Source: Spinellus fusiger (Eukaryota > Mucoromycota > Mucoromycetes > Mucorales > Phycomycetaceae). From it: a stretch of DNA of 64,000 bases. Below the pieces are notes generated by a model. That model made no database searches, was not told the origin of the DNA, and was given only the letters and a program-made list of their open reading frames with translations. The translations under genes were made by a program, and so were the position numbers. The DNA lies in NCBI GenBank assembly GCA_025094145.1, contig JALLLS010000039.1, positions 248,001 through 312,000 of the forward strand, written 5' to 3'. Positions 1 to 11,050 of the stretch are shown here, in pieces (positions within the stretch are counted from its first letter, which is position 1; each line of letters starts with the position of its first letter).

Positions 1-1376
1 CTCTATGCAAATGGCATCAAGAGTGTTGATCCCCTTGAGCAAATCAAGGACGTGGATATCCGTACTATTCTTTACAACTCCTCTGTAAGCCAACCTTGGG
101 GGAATAGAAGTAGAACTGGCCTACTTACATTTGTTTTATCTTCTTCTAGGGTGCATCACCTGCTTTGTTTGTGGCCACCACAGCATTTGAGGTGATCGTT
201 AAACAGCAGATCAAGCGTCTTGAGGAGCCTAGCATTAAATGCATCAATATGGTGTATGATGAGCTTGTGAGAATATTGGGTCAATTGCTGAACAAACAAG
301 TAGGTTATAGTTGCAGACCAGCCATCAGACACTGCCACTGATTCCTCTGTTGTGCAATAGTTCTTCAAGCGATTTCCTACTCTCAAAGAAAAGTTCTATC
401 AAGTTGTACTGTCCTTCCTTAAAAGAGCATTGACTCCTACAACAAAGCTTGTCACTGATCTTGTTGCGTAAGTCATTGTAGCTCTCTGTAATAAGAAGAG
501 GGGAGGGGCTGCCCTACTAGAATGAATGCTGTATAACTAACGAATACCACGCCATGACAGTATGCAGTCATCCTACATCAATACAGGACACCCTGACTTT
601 TTGAATGGACACCAGGCTATTACAATTGTGAATGATCAGCTTCATCCTAAACCCCAGCCCACACAACACCAAAATGGGACTGAGCATCCTCAGGCAAAGG
701 GAGGCAAGCACCAAAGCCAACAACATCAACAGCAGCAGCAACAGCAGCAACATCAATGGCCAGCACTCCAGACCAGTAATCCCCAAGCTCCTGGAACAGA
801 GACTGAAGGTAGTTCTTTCTTTGGTAGCTTCTTTTCAGGTGCAAAAAAAACAAAGAAGGCAGGGCCTATGATGGAAGCAGTAAGTAGTCATTCTCTCTCA
901 TTCTCTCTCTATGTGTCTTGCAGTATTGATGGATCTCTTTTTATTCTCTACAGCCACCAGCCACCCTCAAAGCAACAGGAGCATTGTCAGAGCGTGAATT
1001 CATGGAGACTGAAGTGATCAGTAAGTCATTGAGCCTTCATGTATTTTGAGTTTCTTCTTTAACACATTTATTCTTTGATAGAGCTACTGATCCAATCCTA
1101 TTACACTATTGTCAAGTGCTCTATGATTGATATGGTACCCAAAGCTGTGATGCTTAATCTTGTGAACCATGCCAAAGAAGAGCTCCAAAGAGAACTTTTA
1201 TCTGAGTTGTACAAGGCGGATGTCCTTGATGATCTTTTGCAGGAGTCAGAATTAACACAACAAAGGCGAAAAGAATGCAAGAAGATGATTGAGGTAAAGG
1301 ACAATGGCTGAATGGGATGATTTACTCTTTAACATAGGCACTACAAAAGGCAGATGAGATTGTTGGCTCTGTTTAG
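1..1376 (+). CDS. dnm1: Dynamin-related GTPase Dnm1/Drp1, C-terminal part (5' end outside window)
   Basis: Large GTPase that drives mitochondrial and peroxisomal fission. Only the stalk and GTPase effector domain are here. Exons by splice signals: 1-84, 150-299, 361-467, 561-879, 954-1020, 1082-1293, 1338-1376 (stop TAG). The spliced product reads [17 protein letters not shown], then the stalk segment with [10 protein letters not shown], a Gln/His-rich variable insert (about 640-790), [13 protein letters not shown], and the effector domain with [26 protein letters not shown] and a final ADEIVGSV. The order and the insert in this position match Dnm1/Drp1 rather than Vps1. The GTPase domain lies upstream of base 1. 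The insert contains a CAG/CAA tract (about 730-755), a likely polymorphic polyglutamine. Family assignment is firm; exact exon ends are by eye. Confidence 0.93.
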
Positions 1377-2714
1377 TAGGATTGAATGCAGTGTACTCTA
1401 TTTCTATTATAAATAAATAGATAAATAGATAATTAAATACATAGGTAGATAGATGGCAATGAATAGATAATACCATCTCATCCTATGAATATTTTGCTAC
1501 TTGTCTTATCTCTTTACAATAGTAACTGACTTTAATCATCCATGGTGATCTCATTCAATGTAAACACAACAGTTCAAAGTCAGGTGTGTGTATTGACACG
1601 TGAACTTCTGTACTACCTTTAGACTGTTGTGTTACCTTTTTGATAGACAGATGAGTGCGCAAGTATTCCCTTGGACTTGTTTTTTTCCTAAATCAAATTC
1701 AAGATAGAAAGTGAAACATAAAGCCATAGCAACTCGGAATTTGAATTCATTGGGCTGTTGCTATGCTACTTTATAGCACAAATGAAGTGAAAGGAGTGCT
1801 TTCTGAGTGACAGGCAATGGTACAATCACCTGAGCTAAGATCTGCTCTTTGTTCTATTGTAAGAGATCGAAAAGAACAAGTGCTAATTCTATCACGTGGA
1901 TAGTATTTCATTAAGGTCGTTGGTCTTTCTGATGCCTTGCCTCATCTTTACCTCTTCTGTCTTTTGTTCTAGTAGCAAAGATATCGTCATAAGGAGCAGC
2001 AAGAAGATGACACCATGAGAAAGAGAATAAGAAAATTGGGGTGCACATGAGACACAACAGATACAGTCCAAATACCTCTGTATCGAAGCTACCCCACTGT
2101 TGATTACTGACTGCTATTGACTAGGATGGACTCACTTACTATTCATTTATTATCCACAAGACAGATACAGAGATACACATGTCAGGGCTATTCTCACTTG
2201 TACATTACATAGGTGGATCTATCACTCTGAATGACATGAATATTTATACTATTGTTTTACTGTATTACCTTTGGCTGCATCCTACTGCACCTTAGTGTAT
2301 ACTATTCCTTAGTGTATATTATTTTTCATTACACTGGCTTGTATTGATGTTGGAGTTCTGGATCATCACCACTGTTGATACTTGTAGTGTATATTGGGTA
2401 GTTCAATGACTCGACAGGTATTCATAAGGCGGTATCTCCTAACAAACTCAATACTCTTTCCATGCTCTCTCTTTCCATGCTCTCTCTTTCTATAGAGTCT
2501 CGGTTCTAGTAGATACTATATAACCATCATGTTGCTATGGTTATAGAAATAATAAAGACAATACCCTAAAAAAGGAAAAAGGGGGAAATGAAAGCATGAA
2601 TTCCTTTTATTATTATTTTTGTAATGTAGTAAACGTAGATCTGAGTTTTATTTTGAATGGATAGATAAATTGTTCCTTTTTCACCTCCATCCCCCTTGCC
2701 TTTTATTTACGATT
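1377..2714. other. Intergenic, no gene recognised
   Basis: About 1.3 kb between dnm1 and the first TMEM135-like gene. It has short GATA/TAGA-type simple repeats just after the dnm1 stop (about 1405-1470) and a duplicated 'tttccatgctctctc' near 2457-2490. I see no sustained coding frame. It presumably holds the dnm1 3'UTR and the promoter of the next gene. Confidence 0.6.
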
Positions 2715-4401
2715 ATGCCTGTCCAGAGTAAATTGGCACAGATAACAAGCAGATCAGGCCTTCCACTGGAGCTCCAACCTGCTTTGGCTACTCTCCTAAG
2801 GGCTTATGGCTTGGGATGGGCCCTGACCACCGTGCCTGTTTTATTGGTCATCCTCGTCAAAAGGTTGTTCAAAGTAAGCACGGTAAAACACTCGATAGCA
2901 AAGGCATTGAGGGAGAGTATCACCAGAAATGGACTTCCTTTTATAATGGCAGGTGCCTTTGGTGGCCATAAGTTTCTTTCTTTTGTTCTGCGCCGCTACT
3001 TTCCACAGTGGAATGCAGTGTCTCTGCAACGACTCGCCCTGTTGACTTCTACAGCTACCACTCTTCACACCGTCCGACGTCTTTTTCCTACCACCAAAAC
3101 ATTGGATCTTACCCTTCTTGCCTTTTCACGTGCATTGGATGTGTTTGCCCACAAGGCCTCTGGCTCTCCTCTGATCAGAGAGTGGGTGCCACAGTGGATT
3201 ATTCACCGTTTCAGTGCCCTCGCATTTACAGCAGTAACAACACAGGCAGTATGGACTTGGATGTATGAGCCCAGTCGACTACCGAAATCCTATTCTCAGT
3301 GGATTGCTGGTGTCTCTGGTGTAGATGATCGTGTTCTGCAGGTGCTAAGAGATGTTCGTACTGGCACCTATGTCTATGGTGTAAGTTCCTCCATGGCCTA
3401 TTGAAAGTCTACTGATGTGGCTGTATCTATCTGTCTATCCACCTATAGGCCCCAGATACACTAAATGCAGCGGATGGGATAAAAAAGTACTGCAGTGAAC
3501 TCGGTATACCACAGGAGCGTGCTGATCCTCTTTATGGTCGATTCCCATGCAGTGCTGTTCATAATGGACATCGCCATGGCTGTGAAGTGGGGGCTTTGGA
3601 TAAATTTGCTTATGTATTTCACAAGGCATTCTCAGTAAGTAAAAGTGTTTTCTATCTCTATCTATACTTTTTCTTCTTCTTCTTTGCGGGTATTTTCTGC
3701 CTCTTTACTATTGAACTCTGAACACTCACCCAAATCTCCATGGTTGCATGTATGTATGTATGTATGAATGGATGAATGAACATGTTTAGATCTACTTTAC
3801 AGTCCATGCACTTCCTCCCCTCTTGTTTTCTCCCAAGCGTCTCTTCCAGAACCCTACGGCAGGGCTGCTCCATATTCTCGAGGGATCTGTCCGCTCCGCC
3901 TCTTTTCTTGCTAGTCTTATCTCCATGATCTTTTATATTATATGTCTCATCCGCACACGCATTGGTCATCAGTTACTGCATATACCTCAGCAGTACTTGG
4001 ATTCTGAGTGGACTCCCTTTGTTGCCTGTATATTGAGCGGTGTTAGTATTCTTGTAGAAAGTCCACATCGTAGAGCAGAGATGGCCCTGTATGTAGCCCC
4101 TCGAGCCCTGCAGGCTTTTCTTGACCGCTATCTCTCGCCTTATCAGAAAGGGAGATGGTGGGAGAAGATTGGCACAAACACAGTAGAAACAGTAGTGTTT
4201 GCTACCTCTATGACCGTGATTTTGGAGGCCATGTACACTCAGGACACAATGCTGCGGTCTTCTATTAAATCATTGATTTCTTGGATTCTTAAAGATGAAC
4301 TCAAGGCAGCCAAATCAGCTGAAGAGAAAAGAGAGGTTTGGCCCATGGAGGAGGTCAAGGCAGCTAAAAAGAAAGTAAATGAATCCAATAAAGCTGAATA
4401 G
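2715..4401 (+). CDS. TMEM135-like membrane protein, tandem copy A
   Basis: Three exons: 2715-3380, 3449-3634, 3790-4401; product 486 aa, close to the 458 aa of human TMEM135. The ATG at 2715 gives MPVQSKLAQI; an upstream in-frame extension has no ATG. Features: an N-terminal block with hydrophobic segments (ALTTVPVLLVILVKRLF; GLPFIMAGAFGGHKF), a central Cys/His segment (FPCSAVHNGHRHGCEV), then a Tim17-like half (GSVRSASFLASLISMIFYI, CLIRTRIGHQLL, ILVESPHRRAEMALYVAPRAL). The Cys/His segment followed by a membrane half with R/S-rich helices is typical of the TMEM135 family, which is linked to peroxisomes and mitochondria. The 3' exon acceptor at 3789 was chosen because it keeps frame and matches copy B (YFTVHALPP versus YFIVHVLLP). 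The C-terminus is Lys/Glu-rich. Role in this fungus is not shown by sequence. Confidence 0.8.
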
Positions 4402-4493
4402 TTGAATAGTCTTTCTATGGATCCTAATGACTCATGACATAAAAAGGAAAAAAAAAGAAAAAAAAGGGAGATGAGTGCATGTTCTATGCACCA

Positions 4494-4683
4494 TGTAGAG
4501 TATCCATAGAATATTTGTAGAGTATCCATAGAATATTTGTAGAGTATCCGTAGAAGATGTCTGTGAACTTGTTTGTTTGTTTGTTTGTTTGTTTGTTTGT
4601 TTGTTGCGTTTTGTCTTTTTTTTTTTGTCTTTTTTTTGTCTTTTTTTTGTCTTTTTTTTGTCTTTGTTTTGTCTTTGTTTTGT
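4494..4683. repeat. Tandem 22-bp repeat and TTTG / T-rich simple repeats
   Basis: Three tandem copies of a 22-bp unit (starting tgtagagtatccatagaat) run from 4494 to about 4558. They are followed by a (TTTG)n tract at about 4570-4604 and a (GTCTTTTTTTT)n-like tract to 4683. They lie in the intergenic space between the two TMEM135-like genes. Confidence 0.9.
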
Positions 4684-4893
4684 AGGTAAGGTTTGATTAT
4701 CGCTTGTTGCGACACTCCTTCTCTCCTTCTTCTCCTATCTTTAACAGGCATAAAAAAAAAGAAAAGATAGGATACAAATAACAAGATGTAAAATGGAAAA
4801 TAAACATCTCCTTAGCTACCATGATCCATACGTATGCCGTGTTACAAAACGCGTTCTTTGTTACGTGGCTTGATCTTCTCTTCTTCTTCACTT

Positions 4894-6479
4894 ATGGACA
4901 AGTACAACCAAATGATCAGCACCCTCGTCACCCACTCTGGCGTGCCAGAAGAACTTCAGCCAGACATTGCTGCAGCTATCAGGGCCTACAGTCTAGGCTG
5001 GTCTATGACAACTGTCCCTGGTCTCGTTACTCTGCTCATCAAAGTACTACTAGCAAGGGTGAACAAGGACAGAGATAGAGTAAAGATGCTGCTCAAGACA
5101 CTCCTTCCTCTTCTCAGGCACAGTCTGACACACAACGGATTTCCTTTTGTTACGGCAGGTGTCTTTTCTAGCTACAAGGTTGTGTCTTTTGTCCTCAGAA
5201 GAGTGTTCCATCTGGACATGGATGAGAAGAAGGAGAGAATCAACAAAATCATCACTACAGCCAGTGTTCTGTGGCTGGGTCGAACCCTGTTTCCTTCTAT
5301 GCCTACACTGGATATGACGCTGACGGTGTTCTCTCGTGCTGTAGATGTGGTGGGCTACTCTCTCCATGATTCTCCATGGGCACAATCACTTCCTTGGTGG
5401 TGGCTGGAGTATAGCAGTGTGACTGCATTTACAGCTGTCACATCCGAGGTGCTGTTTACGTGGATTTATGACCCCACTCGGTTACCAAGGTAACGTAAGA
5501 CATTCTCTTCTCTTTCTATTCCATACACCATAACAAAGAGGGGAAATTGAATAAAAGGTAACACAAGAACAGATCCTATGCCAAATGGATTAGTAACATT
5601 GGCTCTTTTGATGAGCGGATTCTTGTTGCCTTGAGGGCCATGAGAACAGGGGACATTGTTTACGGAGTAAGTGGCTGATGATAAGAATGGACTCCATTGG
5701 CTTATAATGTAGCAAGAGAGTAATATGCTCGATCAAGTGGGGATAGATCTTCAATTGCCATTGCACTTGTGTAATCCTGCTCGCGGAAGATTACCGTGCC
5801 TTCTTGTTCATAATGGGGTACCTTATGGCTGTGAGGTGAACACTCTGATCAAATTCATGACTGCCTTTCGAAAGACCTATCCTGTAAGTTCATGCTTAGA
5901 ATCCATTAGAGTAGATTAGAGTAGGGTTGCATCATGTTAGAATACACTGCAGGACATGGAGAGATGACAAGGGATCCCCAGCTCTATTTTATAGTGCATG
6001 TTCTGTTACCATGGACAAGTAGACATTTGCGCAAAACACCCGTGCAGACCCTTGTTCGTGGCGTGGTGGGTTCTGTACGCTCCAGTGTCTTTCTTGCTAG
6101 TCTGGTGGCTATTCTTATGTACACTATCTGTGTCATACGCACACGCATTGGATACCAGATCCTTCATCTTCCTCAGTCAACACTTGACCATCCCCTCCCC
6201 ATTGCCTTTGCCTGTGCTATGAGTGGACTGTCTATTCTCATAGAAAGTAAGCCGAGAAGAGCAGAGATGGTCTTGTATGTTGCTCCCCGTGCCTTACACT
6301 CAGCCCTGGATCGGTATTTGAATGGATCGAAATTAAACCCCCTACTTGAAACATTGGTATGCTCTGTTTCCATGACAGTGCTTCTTGAGGCAATAGAAAA
6401 AGGGCAGAACATTCGCAGTTCTACCAAAGGATTTCTCAATTGGATTCTTCAAAAGGAGAAGACTGAGAAGAGCATTTAA
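4894..6479 (+). CDS. TMEM135-like membrane protein, tandem copy B
   Basis: Four exons: 4894-5489, 5573-5666, 5713-5883, 5982-6479; product 452 aa. Start MDKYNQMIST aligns with the start of copy A. The same blocks appear in the same order: SLGWSMTTVPGLVTLLIK, NGFPFVTAGVFSSYKVVSFV, LDMTLTVFSRAVDVVGYS, the Cys/His segment LPCLLVHNGVPYGCEV, then GSVRSSVFLASLVAILMYT and VIRTRIGYQILHLPQ. Copy B has one more intron (5490-5572, splitting the Arg codon of LPR-SYAKWI) where copy A is continuous (LPKSYSQWI). Its third intron ends at 5981, giving LYFIVHVLLPW, which matches copy A. A poly(A)-signal-like aataaa follows the stop. This is a clear tandem duplicate of the upstream gene and already well diverged. 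Confidence 0.8.
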
Positions 6480-6654
6480 TAATAAACAGAATACAATGAT
6501 CCACAGAATACAACCATCAACACAACTCACCCATGATCCTTGGAGATGGAATGTGTTCTATCCGGGTGCAAGGACCACCCATTCAACTCCGACCAACGTG
6601 CAGTAGGCTTTGTCCTGCCATGACCCACTGCTAAATGTCCTTTTTAAGAGAGGT

Positions 6655-6745
6655 CTTTTTATATTTTATATTTTATTTTATTTTATTTTATATTTTTTAT
6701 ATTTTTTATATTTTTTCTATATTTTTTCTATATTTTATTTTATCT
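6655..6745. repeat. T-rich low-complexity tract (TTTTATATTTTA-type)
   Basis: A pyrimidine-rich tract of repeated ttttatatt/tttctatat units immediately upstream of the zinc-finger gene. It opens a spurious Phe/Tyr/Ile-rich reading frame that runs into the real protein; I treat it as 5' untranslated or promoter sequence. Confidence 0.85.
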
Positions 6746-6784
6746 TCCACTACACCACCTCATCTCCTCATCTACCACTGCAAC

Positions 6785-7114
6785 ATGGGAAAACCAATTC
6801 AAACACACTCTGTTGACCCTACTGGGACTGCTTCTTTGTCTATGCCTGAGAACTACACTATTGACCACGCCTACCAGTGTCTATCTCAAGCCACAGTACC
6901 GTCAGACAGACTCCATCAGTGCCATTTGTGTGGAAAGGCCTATAAACATGCTGCCTGTCTATCCAAACACCGTTGGGAACATTCAGAAGAATGGGCGTTG
7001 ACAAGCCAGTGGTTACTGACAAAACACCAACAGGTACAGATGTTGGAGGCAGCAGCTATTCTTGTGAGCATGGACACCCGCCCCATCTCTTCCAAACGCA
7101 CCTCTATCCATTAG
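6785..7114 (+). CDS. Small C2H2 zinc-finger protein
   Basis: Intronless, 109 aa from ATG 6785 (MGKPIQTHSVDP). It holds one C2H2 finger, CHLCGKAYKHAACLSKH, near residues 55-71. This is followed by RWEHSEEWALTSQWLLTKHQQVQMLEAAAILV, a block that I recognise as typical of a small fungal C2H2 family in which the finger is followed by a WEH segment and a 'TKHQQVQ-LEAA' helix. I chose this start because the frame upstream is only the T-rich low-complexity tract. It is probably a nuclear DNA-binding regulator; no target can be inferred. Confidence 0.82.
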   Translation: MGKPIQTHSVDPTGTASLSMPENYTIDHAYQCLSQATVPSDRLHQCHLCGKAYKHAACLSKHRWEHSEEWALTSQWLLTKHQQVQMLEAAAILVSMDTRPISSKRTSIH

Positions 7115-7466
7115 ACTAGAGAAGAAAAAGGACCAAGACGTGCTTGTGCCTGTGGACTTTAGTGCTTAAAGAAAGTGGCTCTACAAGGCACGATCAAGCC
7201 CAACATGTATAGTGTGTGTATATGTATGTGTGTGTATGTGTGTATGAATGTATGTGAATTTTAAATAGAAGGAAGAAAAAAAAGGGGGGGGAAGCATCGG
7301 CTGGTCAGTGGGTTCTGACTGCTTTATTATTTTTCCATCGGATGAATTCATTTCCACCAGCCAATCATAGCCGATCATAGCTAATAGGTGTTGATGTATC
7401 AGCTGTATTTATTAGCCTGGTTATAGCCACGCCTTCTTCCGCTTTTTTTTTATATTATTATTTAAC
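7115..7466. other. Intergenic with GT/TATG repeat
   Basis: Holds a (GTGTAT)n-like tract at about 7206-7256 and a run of A and G near 7275-7292. No coding frame was recognised. It probably includes the promoter of the transporter gene. Confidence 0.6.
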
Positions 7467-9205
7467 ATGAATAAATATTCAGTCATCCCTGAGCATGACA
7501 GCCATTCCACTGCTTCTGTGCCCAGGTCCTCCATGTCGCTCCAAGGACAAGGGTGGCCTGATGACCAGCGTCCACTGCTAAGCTCCACCTCCACTCCTAC
7601 GTCACTCTATCCTTCTGTGGATAGTACACTAGAGTCAGAAGATGTCTCTCCTACAGCCACCTGTTCAGCCACTGTAATGAGCTGCTCCATCAATTTAACC
7701 AATACAATTCTTGGCACTGGTATGCTGGCCATGGTAAGTGTTCTGCAGTGCTTGTTCTTCTACTGACCTACATGACGGCCACCAGCCTTCTGCCGTGGCT
7801 TCTGTCGGCCTGTTTCCGGGCATCTTTGTTATTCTCCTGTCAAGCGTCACTTCTGGCTTGGGATTGTATTTCCTCAGCCAGTGTGCAGTAAGAACAGAAG
7901 GCCGCCATGCCTCCTTTTTCGCTATTTCCAAGCTAACATGGCCTCGGTTGGCTGTGCTGTTTGACCTTGCTATTGCCATCAAGTGTTTTGGTGTGGCAGT
8001 GAGCTACCTGATCATCATTGGTGATATTATGCCACAGGTAAACCAGACATCTCTTTCTTTCTGTAGTGGAGTCCTAGACTGATCTCGAACATTTGGACAT
8101 TGGACTAGGTTATTCCCTCTATCCTTGGCCCACTAGCAGCCGACAGCCCTTGGATGGACAGAAGACTGTGGATTACTGTCTTTATGGCAGGTGCAATTGT
8201 CCCCTTTAGCTTCTTCAAGAGACTCGACTCATTAAAGTACACCAGTATTGTTGCATTAGTGTCTGTAGTGTATTTGTGTGCTATTGTCATCTACTACTAT
8301 ATTTCCCCCAACTACCCAATGCCTGCCCCTGAGGACATTGAATGGATCACCCTAAGCTCCAGATTCTTCACTCATCTGCCATTGTTTGTGTTTGCTTTTA
8401 CCTGTCACCAGAATGTAAGTCCGTCTGTACCCCACCCCACCCCACCTTCCCTATTAAAACAATGACACCCGCCCACAGATCTTCTCTGTCTATAATGAAC
8501 TCGAAGACAACAGCCCTTCTGCCATGAAACGTGTTATTATTCGCTCCATTGGTAGTTCTGCTTTCATCTACCAAATCATTGCTGTTCTTGGTTACCTTAG
8601 TTTTGGCAGACATGTCAAGGGAAACATTATCCTCGAGTGTAAGTGTACCTTTATTACTATTGTTATTTAAATATTTGCTTTTCAATTGCTTCACATTGCT
8701 TTTCAATTGACCCAATGACAGATCCACAAAGCTTATTTGTGGCTGGTGGAAGGTTGGCCATTGTTGTGTTGGTGGTGTTTAGTTACCCTTTACAGGCTCA
8801 TCCTTGCCGTGCTTCTCTTGACAAGGTGTTGGCGTGGAGAACATCCGAAGCACGTGGACTCAAGGTACCTCCTCCCTCCTCGTCCCTGAAGTATTTCGCC
8901 ATGACGACCTCCATTCTTGTACTGAGCTATCTAGTGGCCATTGTTATTTCTCAATTGGATTTGGTAAGCAAAGATGGAGCAAGCTCAAGGGTTATTCATA
9001 AGGAATACAGGTACTGGCATTTGTAGGCTCAACAGGATCCACAACCATCTCCTTTATATTGCCAGGGCTCTTCTACTGCAAAATACATGAGAATGATCCA
9101 TGGACATCGGGTAAAATCACCGCCCTGGTATTGGCACTCTATGGTGTGCTTGTCATGATGGTATGCTTGTCGTTCAATGTGATGCGACTTGCTCATGGCA
9201 CTTGA
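7467..9205 (+). CDS. Vacuolar amino-acid transporter, AVT5/6/7 type (AAAP family)
   Basis: Six exons: 7467-7733, 7786-8037, 8109-8414, 8479-8638, 8722-8963, 9011-9205; product about 473 aa. After a Ser/Thr/Pro-rich N-terminus of about 70 residues, likely cytosolic, comes the amino-acid/auxin permease core. It starts with NLTNTILGTGMLAM, followed by FPGIFVILLSSVTSGLGLYF, IKCFGVAVSYLIIIGDIMPQ, WITVFMAGAIVPFSFFKRL, LFVFAFTCHQNIFSVYNEL, and a last helix before NVMRLAHGT. The 'CFGVAVSYLIIIGD-MPQ' and 'FTCHQNIFSVYNEL' blocks are characteristic of SLC38/AVT5-7 carriers that export amino acids from the vacuole in yeast. Donors and acceptors keep frame throughout. Direction and substrate cannot be read from the sequence. 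Confidence 0.9.
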
Positions 9206-9268
9206 TATTGATTGTTCCTAATGATATAAATAGCAGATAAAGAAATAAACAGATAGAATAAATAAACA

Positions 9269-10189
9269 ATGGCCCACTTTCTACGCTATAGAAGGTATAA
9301 AAGCACAGAGGATGTGCTATGGTCTTGTTGGGTTCAAGCAGACGATAGAATGGACTTTAATGCCATCCACTCCTTTACCCTTCATAATAAGCCCATAGAA
9401 GCAGATGCTGTCCAAGCACTGCTTCAATTGCAATACCCTATTGTTCGTCCACAGCCTCATTACTCTTCTTCCTTCTCTCCTGCCAACGATCCTCCCTCCC
9501 ACAATGCCTACTATGCCTATCTGTCGTCCAATGGAAAAGGCAATCCTTCCTCCCAGTATCCAATCCCCACTCATTCCCAAGGGTATGGTCATGGCTATGA
9601 TCTACATGGCTACAGTCATAGTTATGATCACAGTTACAGTCATGGCTCCTCTCTCCATGGGCCACCGCTCTCCACCTTTTTACCAGCGACTTGCTATCGA
9701 CCCACCACCACTCCACCTACAACTATTACTGCTACTGCTACTGCTACTGCTACTGCTACTGTTCTTCCTGACAAATCAAGAGAAATAGATACAGAAGAAA
9801 GGGGAGAAGAGGAAGAGGAAGAGGAGGAGGAAGAGGAAAAGGAAGAGGAAAAGGAAGAGGAGGAGGAAGAAGAGGAGAAGGAGGAGGAAGAAGATGACTA
9901 TAGATCCACTCGTAGATCCAGTAAACAACAATCTCAACAGCAACAACGCACTTCTTCTGGACTGATCAAACCTCGTTGGAAGGATGCTGAGAGACTGTGT
10001 TTATTCAAAGCCATCGTAAAGGACAAGAGATTGAGTGACATGGCGACATTTCGATGGAATAAAATAGCATTGGAAGTAGGCAGGTCTAAGAAAGCATGCA
10101 AAGATCAGTGGAGAAGAGAGCTGCTGCCTAACTTTATGCATAAACTGCAACTATCAGTGGCAGAGACAGAATACAAGGACCACACATAA
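9269..10189 (+). CDS. Myb/SANT-like domain protein with long Glu-rich tract
   Basis: Intronless, 306 aa, ATG at 9269 (MAHFLRYRRYKST). The N-terminal half is Tyr/His/Ser/Pro-rich with repeats such as YSHSYDHSYSHG. A Thr/Ala stretch (about residues 150-165) is encoded by a (GCTACT)n hexanucleotide. An almost uninterrupted Glu/Lys stretch follows (about 174-210), then a Gln-rich linker. The C-terminal 70 residues contain a Myb/SANT-like fold with spaced Trp: PRWKDAERLCLF, TFRWNKIALEVGRSKKACKD and QWRRELLP. This suggests a DNA- or chromatin-binding protein. The ORF ends about 250 bp from the convergent eL39 gene. No precise orthologue is recognised. Confidence 0.75.
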   Translation: MAHFLRYRRYKSTEDVLWSCWVQADDRMDFNAIHSFTLHNKPIEADAVQALLQLQYPIVRPQPHYSSSFSPANDPPSHNAYYAYLSSNGKGNPSSQYPIPTHSQGYGHGYDLHGYSHSYDHSYSHGSSLHGPPLSTFLPATCYRPTTTPPTTITATATATATATVLPDKSREIDTEERGEEEEEEEEEEEKEEEKEEEEEEEEKEEEEDDYRSTRRSSKQQSQQQQRTSSGLIKPRWKDAERLCLFKAIVKDKRLSDMATFRWNKIALEVGRSKKACKDQWRRELLPNFMHKLQLSVAETEYKDHT

Positions 10190-10441
10190 ATTACACTAAA
10201 AAGAATAAAGATAGACTTTTTTCCTCTCTTTTTCTCTCTTTTTTCACCTCTTGGACTATGTTTATAGTCATCTTAACGACACATTTTAAAAATAAACATA
10301 AAGTACAACACACTGTGTAGATGATAAGAACGTGGGTGGTGACTGTTCATTGAGGAAAGACTGCTGCTATTCTATAATGATGAATATTCCACAAGGTGTT
10401 TAAAAATGACAGACAGTGCACTCGACATGGTGTCTCTACGC

Positions 10442-10806
10442 TTAGAGACCCAATTTGGTGTGGCGCCAGTTGCGACGCTTGGCGTTCCAGCTAAAGAAGA
10501 GAGAAGTATGCGTGAGTGAGTGTTTGTAATGTGGCAGTGTAATGTAATGTAGAAGTGTAATGTAACTTAATGACAGTCACCACCACCACCACCATCCCTA
10601 CAGCTATCCCCATAGCTTACCGGATCTTGGTGTCTGTCTTGAGACGGAACCAATGGGGAAGAGGGCGGTTCTGCTTCTGGGCCTTTCCAAGCTTAACCTT
10701 GGTTCTGAATGACTTGTTAGAAGGCTATTGTGACGTGCATCCATCCTTGGCGTTAATCCATCTGTATTCATCCATCGATGGTTGATTCTATTCTTTGGTT
10801 TACCAT
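10442..10806 (-). CDS. rpl39: Large ribosomal subunit protein eL39
   Basis: Three exons on the minus strand: 10806-10804 (ATG only), 10724-10621, 10490-10442. The product is 51 aa: [51 protein letters not shown]. This is the full length and pattern of eL39, a very small basic protein lining the exit tunnel of the 60S subunit. The first intron (10725-10803) directly follows the initiator codon, a common layout for fungal ribosomal protein genes. The second (10491-10620) splits an Arg codon. The residue after that Arg is Trp where yeast and human have Tyr. The first exon was placed by the ATG|GTAAAC donor and is the least certain part. Confidence 0.92.
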
Positions 10807-10888
10807 AGTGGCTATCTGCAAGTGAAAGAGAGAGGAAGGTCGTTCCATTTCCATGCCTCTGTAAGTGTCTCTCAAGGAAGCAGTCACA

Positions 10889-10923
10889 TGACACGACACG
10901 ACACGACACGACACGACACGACA
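10889..10923. repeat. Pentanucleotide microsatellite (ACACG)n
   Basis: About seven perfect units of acacg/cgaca lie roughly 85-120 bp upstream of the eL39 start codon, that is, in its presumed promoter. It produces spurious Cys/Arg/Val repeat reading frames on the minus strand. Confidence 0.95.
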
Positions 10924-11050
10924 CCTACGACGCAAGTGTCTCCCATGAAGAGAGGGGGAACAAGTAGGCATTCTTCTATTAAGGTATATTTGACTGTATC
11001 TAGTAACTCATACTGAACTAGAGAAAGAAAAAGAAACTCTGTTTTATAGT

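Noticed and set aside
4239..4784. 181-codon minus-strand frame
   Set aside because: Built from the TTTG and T-rich repeats (Lys/Thr/Asn runs) plus antisense of the TMEM135-like gene.
4834..4893. Upstream start for TMEM135-like copy B
   Set aside because: The extra 20 residues have no counterpart in copy A; ATG 4894 aligns with the start of copy A.
10604..10971. Minus-strand frames with CRVVS repeats
   Set aside because: Translation of the ACACG microsatellite upstream of and overlapping eL39; they do not match its splicing.
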